Part shown: in pieces, positions 46,761 through 55,158 of the stretch | Numbering within the stretch: the first letter of the stretch is position 1 | How the letters are laid out: the number at the start of each line of letters is the position of its first letter | Assembly (NCBI RefSeq): GCF_014645515.1 | Contig: NZ_BMLW01000001.1 | Coordinates: 496,001 to 560,000 of the forward strand | Reading direction: 5' to 3' | From: Oceanobacillus neutriphilus | GTDB lineage: Bacteria; Bacillota; Bacilli; Bacillales; Amphibacillaceae | DNA: 64,000 nucleotides | Made by a program: the position numbers and the translations under genes | The notes under the pieces: generated by a model | The model's database searches: none | What the model was told of the DNA's origin: nothing | What the model saw: the letters and a program-made list of their open reading frames with translations, nothing else

Positions 46761-48731
46761 ATGTCCTTATATTTAACCTTAAGAATGTCAGAAATAATGA
46801 AGATACTTTCTTCAACAAATGAATTTATCACAAGTGATAAACTCGCATTGAAATTGGGGGTGACATCAAGAACGATACGTGAAGATATCAAAACAATAAA
46901 TTATAAAATGAAAGAATTCAACACAGAAATTGTATCCAAAAAGAGTAAAGGCTATAAAATAACTGCAGAATCTGAAGACCAGCTAAAAAAATTGCTTTAT
47001 AAAGTGGAAGCAGAAAATTATCTGCTTGATAATCCGTCCGTCACTGTCACACCTGAAGATAGAGTACAATTCATCATTAAAAGACTCTTATATGCTAATA
47101 AGAGCATAAAAATTGAAGCATTTATGAATGAGTTGTACGTAAGTGAATCCACGATTAAGAATGACTTGAAGAGAATAAAGCAGATTCTAAATAGCTATAA
47201 CATTAAAATAGTTAAAGACCATCAGGGAATTAGAGCAGATGGAAATGAAGTTAATAAACGATTCTGCATTTCTGATTACTTTATACACAGTGAAGAATTT
47301 GATAGCCGTTTGATTCTTAAACTTGTCAACAGCTTTGGTTATTACTTCTTTGAGGATGATATAAATAAAATTAAAAAAATAATCCTCGATGAATTAAGTA
47401 GAAATGATATGGAAGTCATGGATGATACCTTAAATAAAATCGTCATTCATATCATGATTGCCATCGGCAGAATTAAAAGCGGCCAGCATATCAGCTCTAT
47501 CAACCATATCGAGTTTCTCAAAAAGGAGAATGAATACAGAATAGCTGAAAAGATTAATAAATCTATTGAAACACTTTATGATATCCAGAATCCTGAACAG
47601 GAAATTGAGTATGTTGCTTTACATTTAGTTGGCAACAGATTAGGTAAAAAAGGAGAAATATCTTTTCCAAATCTGAAATTATATTTAGGCAAAGACATCT
47701 TTCAATTAACGATGGAGATTATGGAACAAACTAAAATCGGCTTGAAGGGCCTGCATATTGATGAGGATGAAGAATTATTTTATAGTCTCGGCCTGCACTT
47801 GAAACAATTAGTAACAAGACTCACCTTCAATATGAATATCCGAAATCCGATGATTGATGAAATAAAAATTAAATATCCACTTGCATTTGAAACAGGTGTT
47901 ATTGCAGCACATTGTGTGGAAAAAGCTACAGGTTTTCAGGTAAATCAAAATGAAATCGGATTTTTAGCTTTACATTTGGGCGCAGCTATTGAAAGACAAC
48001 GGATAAAATACGTATCGAAGAAGAAAATTGCATTGGTATGTGCTTCAGGAATGGCAACGTCAGAGCTGCTTCTAACAAAGCTGTCTCACGTACTGGGTAA
48101 CAGCTATAACCTTATTGGCGTATATGCTCTGCATCAGCTGGATGAACTTTTAAAACAAAAACCCGACTTTATTTTGACGACTGTTCCAATTGAAAGGCAT
48201 CTGGAAATACCGGTCGTACATGTGCCGTCTATTTTGGATGATAAGGATATCGTAACAATTCAGAATACATTAAAGAAAATACATAACAAAAATAAAATCA
48301 TCCAACCATTTTTCCGCAGAGAATTGTTTTTCCAGAATTTAAAACCGGAAACAAAAACGGAGATGCTGGAAACGATGACAAAAGCGATGATTCAACAGGG
48401 TTTTATAGAAAAAGAAATCCGGGATTCTATTATGGAACGTGAACGAATATCTCCTACCTCCATTGGAAACATGGTTGCCATTCCCCACCCGCTGCATATG
48501 CTCTCCAGTCAATCCTTTATCTGCACTGCTATATTGGAGAAACCATTAAAATGGTCAGACGCAGAGGAAGTCCAATTAGTGATAATCATCGTTTTGGAAA
48601 AAAGACTGCAGACAAAATTTCAGGAGATATTCGAATCTTTGTACGAAATTATTCAGTCACCTGAAAATGTAAAAAAACTATGTTTGTCTAAAAATTATGA
48701 CGCATTCTTAGACATTATTGAGTCTATTTAG
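46761..48731 (+). CDS. PRD-containing transcriptional activator (BglG/MtlR/LicR type)
   Basis: 656 residues. Two N-terminal HTH segments (about 10-60 and 105-160), PRD1 (about 185-295, VIHIMIAIGRI), PRD2 (about 305-410, SLGLHLKQL and FLALHLGAAIE), a GatB-like EIIB domain (about 421-500, phosphocysteine Cys427 in LVCASGMATS) and a fructose/mannitol-type EIIA domain (about 515-656, His576 in IPHPLHM). Same layout as MtlR/LicR activators whose activity depends on phosphorylation by HPr and by the cognate EII. ATG at 46761 behind GGGGG. 15 bp upstream of the IIA gene, so it most likely activates its own fructose-family PTS operon. Confidence 0.92.
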   Translation: MSLYLTLRMSEIMKILSSTNEFITSDKLALKLGVTSRTIREDIKTINYKMKEFNTEIVSKKSKGYKITAESEDQLKKLLYKVEAENYLLDNPSVTVTPEDRVQFIIKRLLYANKSIKIEAFMNELYVSESTIKNDLKRIKQILNSYNIKIVKDHQGIRADGNEVNKRFCISDYFIHSEEFDSRLILKLVNSFGYYFFEDDINKIKKIILDELSRNDMEVMDDTLNKIVIHIMIAIGRIKSGQHISSINHIEFLKKENEYRIAEKINKSIETLYDIQNPEQEIEYVALHLVGNRLGKKGEISFPNLKLYLGKDIFQLTMEIMEQTKIGLKGLHIDEDEELFYSLGLHLKQLVTRLTFNMNIRNPMIDEIKIKYPLAFETGVIAAHCVEKATGFQVNQNEIGFLALHLGAAIERQRIKYVSKKKIALVCASGMATSELLLTKLSHVLGNSYNLIGVYALHQLDELLKQKPDFILTTVPIERHLEIPVVHVPSILDDKDIVTIQNTLKKIHNKNKIIQPFFRRELFFQNLKPETKTEMLETMTKAMIQQGFIEKEIRDSIMERERISPTSIGNMVAIPHPLHMLSSQSFICTAILEKPLKWSDAEEVQLVIIIVLEKRLQTKFQEIFESLYEIIQSPENVKKLCLSKNYDAFLDIIESI

Positions 48732-48746
48732 TTAGGAGAATCATCT

Positions 48747-49220
48747 ATGAATAAATCAGAATTAATAAATGACAGTTTAGTTGAGCTTAATGTCGAAGCA
48801 CGATCAAAAGAAGAAGCATTGAGAAAAATTGCTGATCTTGTTTTGAAAGCCGGATGCGTAAAAAGTGCAGAAGCTTATTACCATGGAATGATGGAACGAG
48901 AAAAAAACGCAACAACCGGGTTTGGCAGCGGAATTGCAATCCCCCATGCAAAAATGAAAGAAGTGCTTAAGCCCGCTATCTGCGTAATAACACTAAAAGA
49001 TGCTGTCGATTGGAAAGCAATGGATGATAAACCGGTGCAGTTATTGATCGCATTAGCTGTTCCGACCGAACATGAAGGAAACTTTCACTTGAAATTATTA
49101 GCAACGTTATCAGAGAACCTGATGGAAGAACATTTCATCCATTCATTACTTTCAGCAAGTACGAAACATGAAATTCTTACAACTATTACTGATATTTTCA
49201 CAGACAAAGGAGAGATTTAA
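48747..49220 (+). CDS. PTS fructose/mannitol-family EIIA
   Basis: Cytoplasmic phosphocarrier, 157 residues, with the family active site TTGFGSGIAIPHAKM (His67). ATG at 48747 after TTAGGAGAAT. Followed 2 bp later by the IIB gene. Receives phosphate from HPr. Confidence 0.93.
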   Translation: MNKSELINDSLVELNVEARSKEEALRKIADLVLKAGCVKSAEAYYHGMMEREKNATTGFGSGIAIPHAKMKEVLKPAICVITLKDAVDWKAMDDKPVQLLIALAVPTEHEGNFHLKLLATLSENLMEEHFIHSLLSASTKHEILTTITDIFTDKGEI

Positions 49221-49222
49221 TC

Positions 49223-49528
49223 ATGAATATTTTAGCAGTAACTGCATGTCCAGCCGGGGTAGCGCATACGTATATGGCAAAAAAAGGGTTAGAAAAAGCA
49301 GCAAAAAAGATGGGACACAAAATAAAAGTAGAAACGCAAGGCTCTATGGGAATCGAAAATGAAATCAAAGCAACAGACTTGGAAAAAGCTGATTTAGTCA
49401 TTTGGGCAATTGATACAAAGATCGAAAAAGCAAACAGGTTTGATGGTAAAACTATTCACGAAGTCCCTGTTGCAGCCGCAGTTAAGAATGCTGCGAAGGT
49501 CATTGAGGATGCAATAGCAAAACTATAA
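49223..49528 (+). CDS. PTS fructose-family EIIB
   Basis: 101 residues; VTACPAGVAHTYMA at the N-terminus carries phosphocysteine Cys9. VETQGSMGIEN and ADLVIWAID follow as in FruA-type IIB domains. ATG at 49223, ribosome site AAAGGAGAG. Stand-alone subunit, whereas Bacillus FruA has IIABC fused. Confidence 0.93.
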   Translation: MNILAVTACPAGVAHTYMAKKGLEKAAKKMGHKIKVETQGSMGIENEIKATDLEKADLVIWAIDTKIEKANRFDGKTIHEVPVAAAVKNAAKVIEDAIAKL

Positions 49529-49549
49529 AAAAAAACAGGAGTGAGACCT

Positions 49550-50560
49550 ATGTGGAACGCAGCTAAAAAACATCTGATGACCGGGGTTTCTTATATGATT
49601 CCTATTGTCGTCGCTGGCGGTATATTACTTTCATTAGGAGTAATCATTGGTGAAGATACAGCTCTAGGCGAACAGTTATCTAACTATGGAGTATGGGCTT
49701 TAGGTTTGATGGTTCCAATGATTTCAGGTTATATTTCTTATTCCATTGCTGACAGGCCAGGAATTGCAGTTGGTTTAGCAAGCGGTGTGTTTGCATCTGA
49801 ACTTGGTACTGGATATATCGGCGGTATTTTGGTCGGTTTCTTCGCAGGCTGGATCACCAACCAGTTGAAAAAAATACCGATGCATCCCAACATAGCAGTA
49901 ATTAAGCCGATTATGATCATCCCAGTACTTGGTATTGGTGCTTCCGCCATTTTCATGTCGTTAATTTCCATGCCACTAGCCCCGGCAATGACAGGGTTGG
50001 AAAACTGGCTAAATTCTATGGAGGGCAACAATCTATTAATCTTAGGATTTATTATTGCAGCAATGATGGCATTTGATATGGGCGGACCCGTTAATAAAAT
50101 CGCTTTGGCATTCTGTTATGCTACATTGGCTGAAGGAATTTATGCTCCTATGGCAGCTTGCTGGATCGGTATTATGGGGGCACCGCTGGGACTGTCTTTA
50201 GCGACACTGATCTTCCCTAAAAAATTCTCAAAATCTGAGAAGACTAACGCAATTCCAGCTGCATTGATGGGGACATTAGGAATTACGGAAGGCGCTATTC
50301 CCTACGCAGTAGCTACACCTTTAAAAGTAATTCCAACCATCACGATTGGTTCAGGTATTGGCGGGGGTATTGCATTAATGCTCGGTGCGCAATCTCCAAT
50401 CCCTGCGGCAATCGGTATCTGGGGACTGCCATTTGTAAACGGTCCATTCATGTTATTAATTGGTCTTATCACTGCCGTAATCATTATCGCATTCACAGTA
50501 GGATTTTGGCGCAAGGAAAGCGACGTAGAAGAATCAGAAGATACAGGGCTATCGTTTTAA
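49550..50560 (+). CDS. PTS fructose-family EIIC
   Basis: Membrane permease of 336 residues with about ten helices. Family motifs: KKHLMTGVSYMIPIVVAGGI, SYSIADRPGIAVGLASG, MAFDMGGPVNKIA and the GITEGAIPYAV substrate loop. Start chosen at ATG 49550 with AGGAG 8 nt upstream; a GTG three codons earlier overlaps the ribosome site. Together with the separate IIA and IIB genes it forms a complete permease. Substrate not necessarily fructose. Confidence 0.93.
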   Translation: MWNAAKKHLMTGVSYMIPIVVAGGILLSLGVIIGEDTALGEQLSNYGVWALGLMVPMISGYISYSIADRPGIAVGLASGVFASELGTGYIGGILVGFFAGWITNQLKKIPMHPNIAVIKPIMIIPVLGIGASAIFMSLISMPLAPAMTGLENWLNSMEGNNLLILGFIIAAMMAFDMGGPVNKIALAFCYATLAEGIYAPMAACWIGIMGAPLGLSLATLIFPKKFSKSEKTNAIPAALMGTLGITEGAIPYAVATPLKVIPTITIGSGIGGGIALMLGAQSPIPAAIGIWGLPFVNGPFMLLIGLITAVIIIAFTVGFWRKESDVEESEDTGLSF

Positions 50561-50579
50561 TTTTCCAGGAGGTGCTTTT

Positions 50580-51761
50580 TTGACTATTCCATTTGATAGA
50601 GTCATTAATCGAAAAGGAACGTATAGCACACAATGGGATTTCACTAAAGACCGTTTCGGTAAAAGTGATGTGCTCCCTTTTTCCATATCAGATATGGATT
50701 TTCAAAGTCCGCCTGAGATTTTGCAGGCGATGGAAGAATATGCAGCACACGGGATATTTGGCTATACGAGGTGGAATCACAATGCGTATAAATCAGCCAT
50801 CACCTATTGGTACAAATCTCGTTTTACTGCCAATATGCCTGCTGATTGGATTGTTTATAGTCCAAGTGTTATTTATTCAATTTCCAAATTAATCGAAATT
50901 CTAACAGAGGAAGACGATCAAATCATCCTGCAAACTCCGGGATACGATGCTTTTTTTAAACAGTTATCCGCATCTGGCCGAGAAATGGTCATGAATCCCC
51001 TGCTCTATAAAGAAGGCTCGTATGCCATTGATTTTGATTTATTGGAAAAGCAGCTCTCCAATCCCAATGCAAAAGTGCTGCTTTTCTGTAATCCGCATAA
51101 CCCTACAGGGAGAGTCTGGAATCGTATTGAATTGCAGCATATTATCAAGCTATGTGAAAAGCATCAGGTAAAAATTATTTCCGATGATATTCATATGGAT
51201 ATTGTTTATCAAAATCACAGTTATACACCTATCACTAGTATAACGGGTAATCCAGACAATGTATTTATCTGTACCTCTGCCAGTAAGACATTTAATACAC
51301 CAAGCTTAGGCGGATCCTATACATTTATCCCGGATGAAAAAGTAAGAGATCAATTTTTGACTATCATGAAGCAGCGCGACGGCTTATCAAGCGCATCTAT
51401 ATTCGGCCTGCTTTCTGTTATCAAAGGATATAATCATTCTGCATATTGGGTTGATAGTCTAGTGGACTACCTGTCTGAAAATATGAAGCTTGTATCTTCT
51501 TTTATCCAAAGCCAGCTTCCGGAGATAACCTTTAAGATCCCGGAATCCACATACCTTGCATGGATTGACTGCTCTAACCTGCAACCATCCGATGATGAAA
51601 TTCAACATGCTTTAGTAAATACCGGGGATGTAGGAATTATGTCCGGCAGTGTTTATCATGTAAACAAAGGAAAGTTTTTGAGGATGAACGTTGGGTGTCC
51701 GCGCAGCAAATTGGTGTATGGTTTGGAAAGATTGGAGAAATCGATAAAAGCGATTGAGTAG
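50580..51761 (+). CDS. MalY/PatB-family PLP-dependent C-S beta-lyase (second copy)
   Basis: 393 residues. DVLPFSISDMDFQSPPEI, CNPHNPTGRVWNRIEL, KIISDDIHMDIVY (SDD in place of SDE) and the PLP Lys in TSASKTFNTPSLGGS define the MalY/PatB family. Start is TTG at 50580 behind AGGAGGTGC, 19 bp after IIC. Terminal gene of the PTS operon, ending at a strong terminator. In E. coli MalY also acts as a regulator by binding a transcription factor; either enzymatic or regulatory function is possible. It is only distantly similar to the copy at 40107-41276. Confidence 0.9.
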   Translation: MTIPFDRVINRKGTYSTQWDFTKDRFGKSDVLPFSISDMDFQSPPEILQAMEEYAAHGIFGYTRWNHNAYKSAITYWYKSRFTANMPADWIVYSPSVIYSISKLIEILTEEDDQIILQTPGYDAFFKQLSASGREMVMNPLLYKEGSYAIDFDLLEKQLSNPNAKVLLFCNPHNPTGRVWNRIELQHIIKLCEKHQVKIISDDIHMDIVYQNHSYTPITSITGNPDNVFICTSASKTFNTPSLGGSYTFIPDEKVRDQFLTIMKQRDGLSSASIFGLLSVIKGYNHSAYWVDSLVDYLSENMKLVSSFIQSQLPEITFKIPESTYLAWIDCSNLQPSDDEIQHALVNTGDVGIMSGSVYHVNKGKFLRMNVGCPRSKLVYGLERLEKSIKAIE

Positions 51762-51789
51762 GTTGTAAAAGTTATAAGACCAAAAGTAC

Positions 51790-51846
51790 CCGATGTAATA
51801 GTACTATTTGATGAAGTTCTATTACATCGGTTTTTTCTAATTAAAT
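51790..51846 (+). terminator. Terminator of the fructose-family PTS operon
   Basis: CCGATGTAATAG (51790-51801) pairs perfectly with CTATTACATCGG (51829-51840) and is followed by TTTTTT (51841-51846). Confidence 0.88.
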
Positions 51847-51849
51847 ATT

Positions 51850-53154
51850 CTATAAACAATAATGCTTTACCGCAATCTCCCCCAGTCCGGCATCTTCCAG
51901 TGCAGATAATGGTGCTAAAAATGTAACTGTCACAACCCCTGGATTACGTCCGATATCAACAGAACCCGTAACAGTCGCGCGGTTCATGACTTCTGGCACA
52001 CTCATTCCAAGTACAGAAGCTGCGCGATTTAAACCATTATCCGTCGCTTCATTTAAATCTGCTCCCGTTCCGATAAATGAGACAGGAGCAGTCTCCTCGA
52101 TTTTTTCAAAACCATATGCTTTAGCAACCTTTAAGGCTTCAGACTTTTCCCGTTCAGATAACGGCTTCCCATTATATGGAAGGTCCTCCTCAACCGGGAG
52201 TAAAATAGGCCCATCAATTTTAATACCTTTTAGCACGCTTACCTTTAACGTAGCAATTCCAGAAACATCCGTTGTATGCCCGGCAATTTCACCATTTCCC
52301 TGCATCGCGTGCATATCTCCAAGATAAATGCCGCCACCATCTGTTTTCACAGGGCAAATTAAAATTGCTCCTTCCCGAACCCGATTAATATCCATGTGCC
52401 CATCTGTACGTTCTTCCAGCTGTTCTTTCGTTATACCGTAATCGTGGGGAGCGTCCAGCAAGAACTGTCCAAAGTCTCCTGCATTATGAGAATCCGGCAT
52501 AGCTCTGGCAGGCGTTGTCCCGATTTGTCCTAAAAAAGGCCGAACTCTGGCGACCATACCTACAATGTCATGAGGAGCCACAGATACGATTGGATTTTGA
52601 ACAGAGTGCTCAGGTGTGCACATATTTTTACGCCCTTCTTTTCCCACGGCTTCGGCTGCTTCTTTTGGCAGCGTAACTCCTATTGTTTTATCATCATCAA
52701 AGGCAATGGTGTATCCGTTCGTGAACTGAAAAGGATTAACTGCTGCTCCGCAATTTGAACACCGGACTGCTTCTGACCCGACATCTGCTATAACCGTATC
52801 TGGATTGACGATTCCACATTCAGGACATTTCGCGTCTACAAAAGGATCAGAAATAAAATGACCTTCTACGGTACGGTCGTTACCGGAAGCAGTAACCATA
52901 GATGTTACTTGAATGGAAGAAATATGAATAGCTACCGCGTCCCCGACCTCCGCTCCTTCAACATAAACCGGCTGTGTCACTTCATGCCCGCCTTGAAGAG
53001 ATGGTGTAATCATCGGTCCCCAGCATCCCGGTGCTGTATTAGCAATAATATATCCTCCGTCTTTCACCGGTCCAAGCATTGCTTTTTCTGGATCCAGGAT
53101 TCCATCCGTAAAAGTATTCACATAGACAATCTGCTTTGCTGGCTCATTTTTCAT
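51850..53154 (-). CDS. Acetamidase/formamidase family protein with zinc-ribbon insert
   Basis: FmdA/AmdA-family amidohydrolase, 434 residues, releasing ammonia from short amides. Conserved GGYIIANTAPGCWGPMI-like N-terminal core, RPFLGQIGTTPA, DSHNAGDFG and LGDMHAMQGNGEIAG, the family active-site region. It carries CPEC (110-113) and CSNC (132-135), a zinc-ribbon-like pair that is absent from many family members. ATG at 53154 after AAGGAGGAG. It is a single-gene unit, convergent with the PTS operon on its left and divergent from murQ on its right. Substrate unknown; formamide and acetamide are the textbook ones. Confidence 0.9.
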   Translation of the reverse strand: MKNEPAKQIVYVNTFTDGILDPEKAMLGPVKDGGYIIANTAPGCWGPMITPSLQGGHEVTQPVYVEGAEVGDAVAIHISSIQVTSMVTASGNDRTVEGHFISDPFVDAKCPECGIVNPDTVIADVGSEAVRCSNCGAAVNPFQFTNGYTIAFDDDKTIGVTLPKEAAEAVGKEGRKNMCTPEHSVQNPIVSVAPHDIVGMVARVRPFLGQIGTTPARAMPDSHNAGDFGQFLLDAPHDYGITKEQLEERTDGHMDINRVREGAILICPVKTDGGGIYLGDMHAMQGNGEIAGHTTDVSGIATLKVSVLKGIKIDGPILLPVEEDLPYNGKPLSEREKSEALKVAKAYGFEKIEETAPVSFIGTGADLNEATDNGLNRAASVLGMSVPEVMNRATVTGSVDIGRNPGVVTVTFLAPLSALEDAGLGEIAVKHYCL

Positions 53155-53276
53155 TTTTGATCTCCTCCTTAATTATATTGTAAGCTCTTTCATTGGCTTG
53201 CACAAAGGAAAAAACTCTCTTTTATATTACATCACAAACCAAATTGCATAAAGTTTCATAAAAAATAAAATAAATA

Positions 53277-53305
53277 TTGAAATTAAATTTCATAAGTGCT
53301 ATTCT
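53277..53305 (+). promoter_or_regulatory. murQ operon promoter with RpiR-type operator
   Basis: TTGAAA (53277-53282), 17-bp spacer, TATTCT (53300-53305). A perfect 15-bp palindrome TGAAATTAAATTTCA (53278-53292) covers the -35 and most of the spacer, the expected site for the RpiR-family regulator at the operon end. Confidence 0.7.
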
Positions 53306-53339
53306 ATTATTAATAAAAATCCAATAAGGAGGAGAAAAA

Positions 53340-54227
53340 TTGGAACAGCTTTTAACAGAAAGTCGTAATAACCGAACCAAAAATCTCGACCAATGCAGCA
53401 CGATTGAAATTATTCAATTAATGAATGAAGAAGAAAAAACAGTCGATCTTGCCATTGAGAACCAAGAAAAGAATATCGAAGCTGTAATTACTGAAATTAC
53501 AAAATGCCTTGAGCAAAAAGGCAGATTAATTTATGTAGGCGCTGGAACGAGCGGCCGTCTTGGCGTCTTAGACGCGGCGGAATGTATCCCAACCTTTGGT
53601 GTATCTAAGAATCAGGTAATTGGCGTTTTAGCTGGAGGAAATAAAGCATTTGTTGAAGCAATAGAAGGAGTTGAAGATGACTTTAATCAAGGAAGCTCTG
53701 ATTTGGAAGCGCTTAAAATATCCAGCAATGATATTGTTGTAGGAATTGCTGCAAGCGGACGCACACCTTATGTTTTAGGAGCTCTAAATTATGCGAAAGA
53801 AAAGAATGCGCAAACTGTAGCATTAGCATGTAATAAAGACTCGGAAATAGGCAAGTGTGCTCAACTGAAAATTGAGTTGGATGTTGGGCCGGAAGTACTT
53901 TCTGGTTCTACAAGATTGAAATCAGGAACAGCTCAGAAAAAAGTTTTAAATATGCTGTCTACCATTTCAATGATTCGTATTGGAAAAGTATATGAAAACT
54001 TGATGGTAGATGTAAAAGCAACCAATAAAAAATTAAAAAGAAGAGCTGAACGTATTTTGAGCACAGTTGGAGAAATCTCCCTGGAAGAAGCACAGCAAAT
54101 CTTATCAAGAACAGATTATCAGTTGAAGCTGGCTATCCTTATGGTTAAGAAAAACTTGGAAATGAAAGAAGCAAAGCAGTTACTGGCTTCTAAAAATGGA
54201 TTTCTTAGAGCAGCATTGGAGGATTAA
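53340..54227 (+). CDS. murQ: N-acetylmuramic acid 6-phosphate etherase
   Basis: Cleaves the lactyl ether of MurNAc 6-phosphate giving GlcNAc 6-phosphate and D-lactate. 295 residues, the usual length. SIS-fold motifs VGAGTSGRLGVLDAAECIPTF (about 61-81, with the catalytic-type Glu), the second Glu in IEGVEDD, and ASGRTPYVLGAL are intact, as is the C-terminal helical part. Start is TTG at 53340 with AGGAGGAG upstream. First gene of an operon with a mannose-family PTS, NanE and an RpiR regulator. Confidence 0.95.
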   Translation: MEQLLTESRNNRTKNLDQCSTIEIIQLMNEEEKTVDLAIENQEKNIEAVITEITKCLEQKGRLIYVGAGTSGRLGVLDAAECIPTFGVSKNQVIGVLAGGNKAFVEAIEGVEDDFNQGSSDLEALKISSNDIVVGIAASGRTPYVLGALNYAKEKNAQTVALACNKDSEIGKCAQLKIELDVGPEVLSGSTRLKSGTAQKKVLNMLSTISMIRIGKVYENLMVDVKATNKKLKRRAERILSTVGEISLEEAQQILSRTDYQLKLAILMVKKNLEMKEAKQLLASKNGFLRAALED

Positions 54228-54229
54228 AT

Positions 54230-54607
54230 ATGAGACAGATTATTTTAGCTGGACATGGTGATGGTTGTTTAGGCATGAAACAATCCACAGAAATGATTTT
54301 AGGAGAACAAACTCATTTATATGCTGTAAGCCTGAGCTCATCTGAAAGTGCACAAGATTATCATAAACGGCTTCATTCACTGATAGATAAAAGTAGAAAG
54401 AATGGCAATGATGAACTTTGGATATTAACAGATATTAAAGGAGGCACTCCAGGAAACGTAGCAACTCTGATTGGGAAAAAAGAGAAAAATATTACTGTGA
54501 TTTCAGGTTATCATTTGGCTATGATTATTACAGCGTGCACAGATAGTCATATTACCGCTAACAACTTAATAGAAGAAACTAATAAAATGATAAAGAAAAT
54601 AATTTAA
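54230..54607 (+). CDS. PTS mannose-family EIIA (amino-sugar operon)
   Basis: 125 residues; ILAGHGDGCLGMKQS holds the phosphorylated His9 and ILTDIKGGTPGNVATLI the family DLxGGTP motif. ATG at 54230, GGAGGATTA ribosome site in the end of murQ (2-bp gap). Confidence 0.93.
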   Translation: MRQIILAGHGDGCLGMKQSTEMILGEQTHLYAVSLSSSESAQDYHKRLHSLIDKSRKNGNDELWILTDIKGGTPGNVATLIGKKEKNITVISGYHLAMIITACTDSHITANNLIEETNKMIKKII

Positions 54608-54673
54608 TAAAAGATGTTCAAAAAATCTATTTCCCTACTTCTTGAGCGTCTATAGAACTAAGGAGGAGTACAA

Positions 54674-55141
54674 ATGAGTATTGCATTAACTAGAATAGAT
54701 GAGAGATTAATCCACGGACAAGTAGCCTATTCATGGTCAGTTGCGTATCAAGTAGATGAAATTGTCGTAGTAGATGATGTACTGGTCCATGATGAAATGC
54801 AAAGAATGTTATTAGAAATGGCTGTTCCAGAGGGAAAGAAGTTTCAATTACTTTCTGTAGAAGAAGCAAGTAATTATTTTAAATCAGAAAATAAATTAAA
54901 TACATTCTTAGTAGTGAAAGGGCCTCAGACTATCTTGGATTTAGTAAATCAAGGGGTTCATTTTGAGGAAATTAATGTAGGCGGAATGTATTTTAAAGAA
55001 GATAAGATAGAAATCACGAAAACGGTCTATCTGAATGAAGAAGAAAAAATGATTTTTCGGGATTTAGCTTCGAAGAATATTTATTTAGATGTGCGTACAG
55101 CTCCCAGCGATAAGTCAATTGACTTAATAAGCAGAATTTAA
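54674..55141 (+). CDS. PTS mannose-family EIIB (amino-sugar operon)
   Basis: 155 residues with TRIDERLIHGQVAYSW (His14) and IVVVDDVLVHDEMQR, LDVRTAPSD. ATG at 54674 after AAGGAGGAG. Transfers phosphate to the sugar bound by the fused IIC-IID protein encoded next. Confidence 0.93.
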   Translation: MSIALTRIDERLIHGQVAYSWSVAYQVDEIVVVDDVLVHDEMQRMLLEMAVPEGKKFQLLSVEEASNYFKSENKLNTFLVVKGPQTILDLVNQGVHFEEINVGGMYFKEDKIEITKTVYLNEEEKMIFRDLASKNIYLDVRTAPSDKSIDLISRI

Positions 55142-55158
55142 TGGAAGGAGAAGTTTAA

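Noticed and set aside
50580..51761. Calling the two MalY-like proteins class I aminotransferases
   Set aside because: The ADMDF/SDMDF N-terminal motif, the CNPHNPxGRVW loop and context are those of MalY/PatB beta-lyases.
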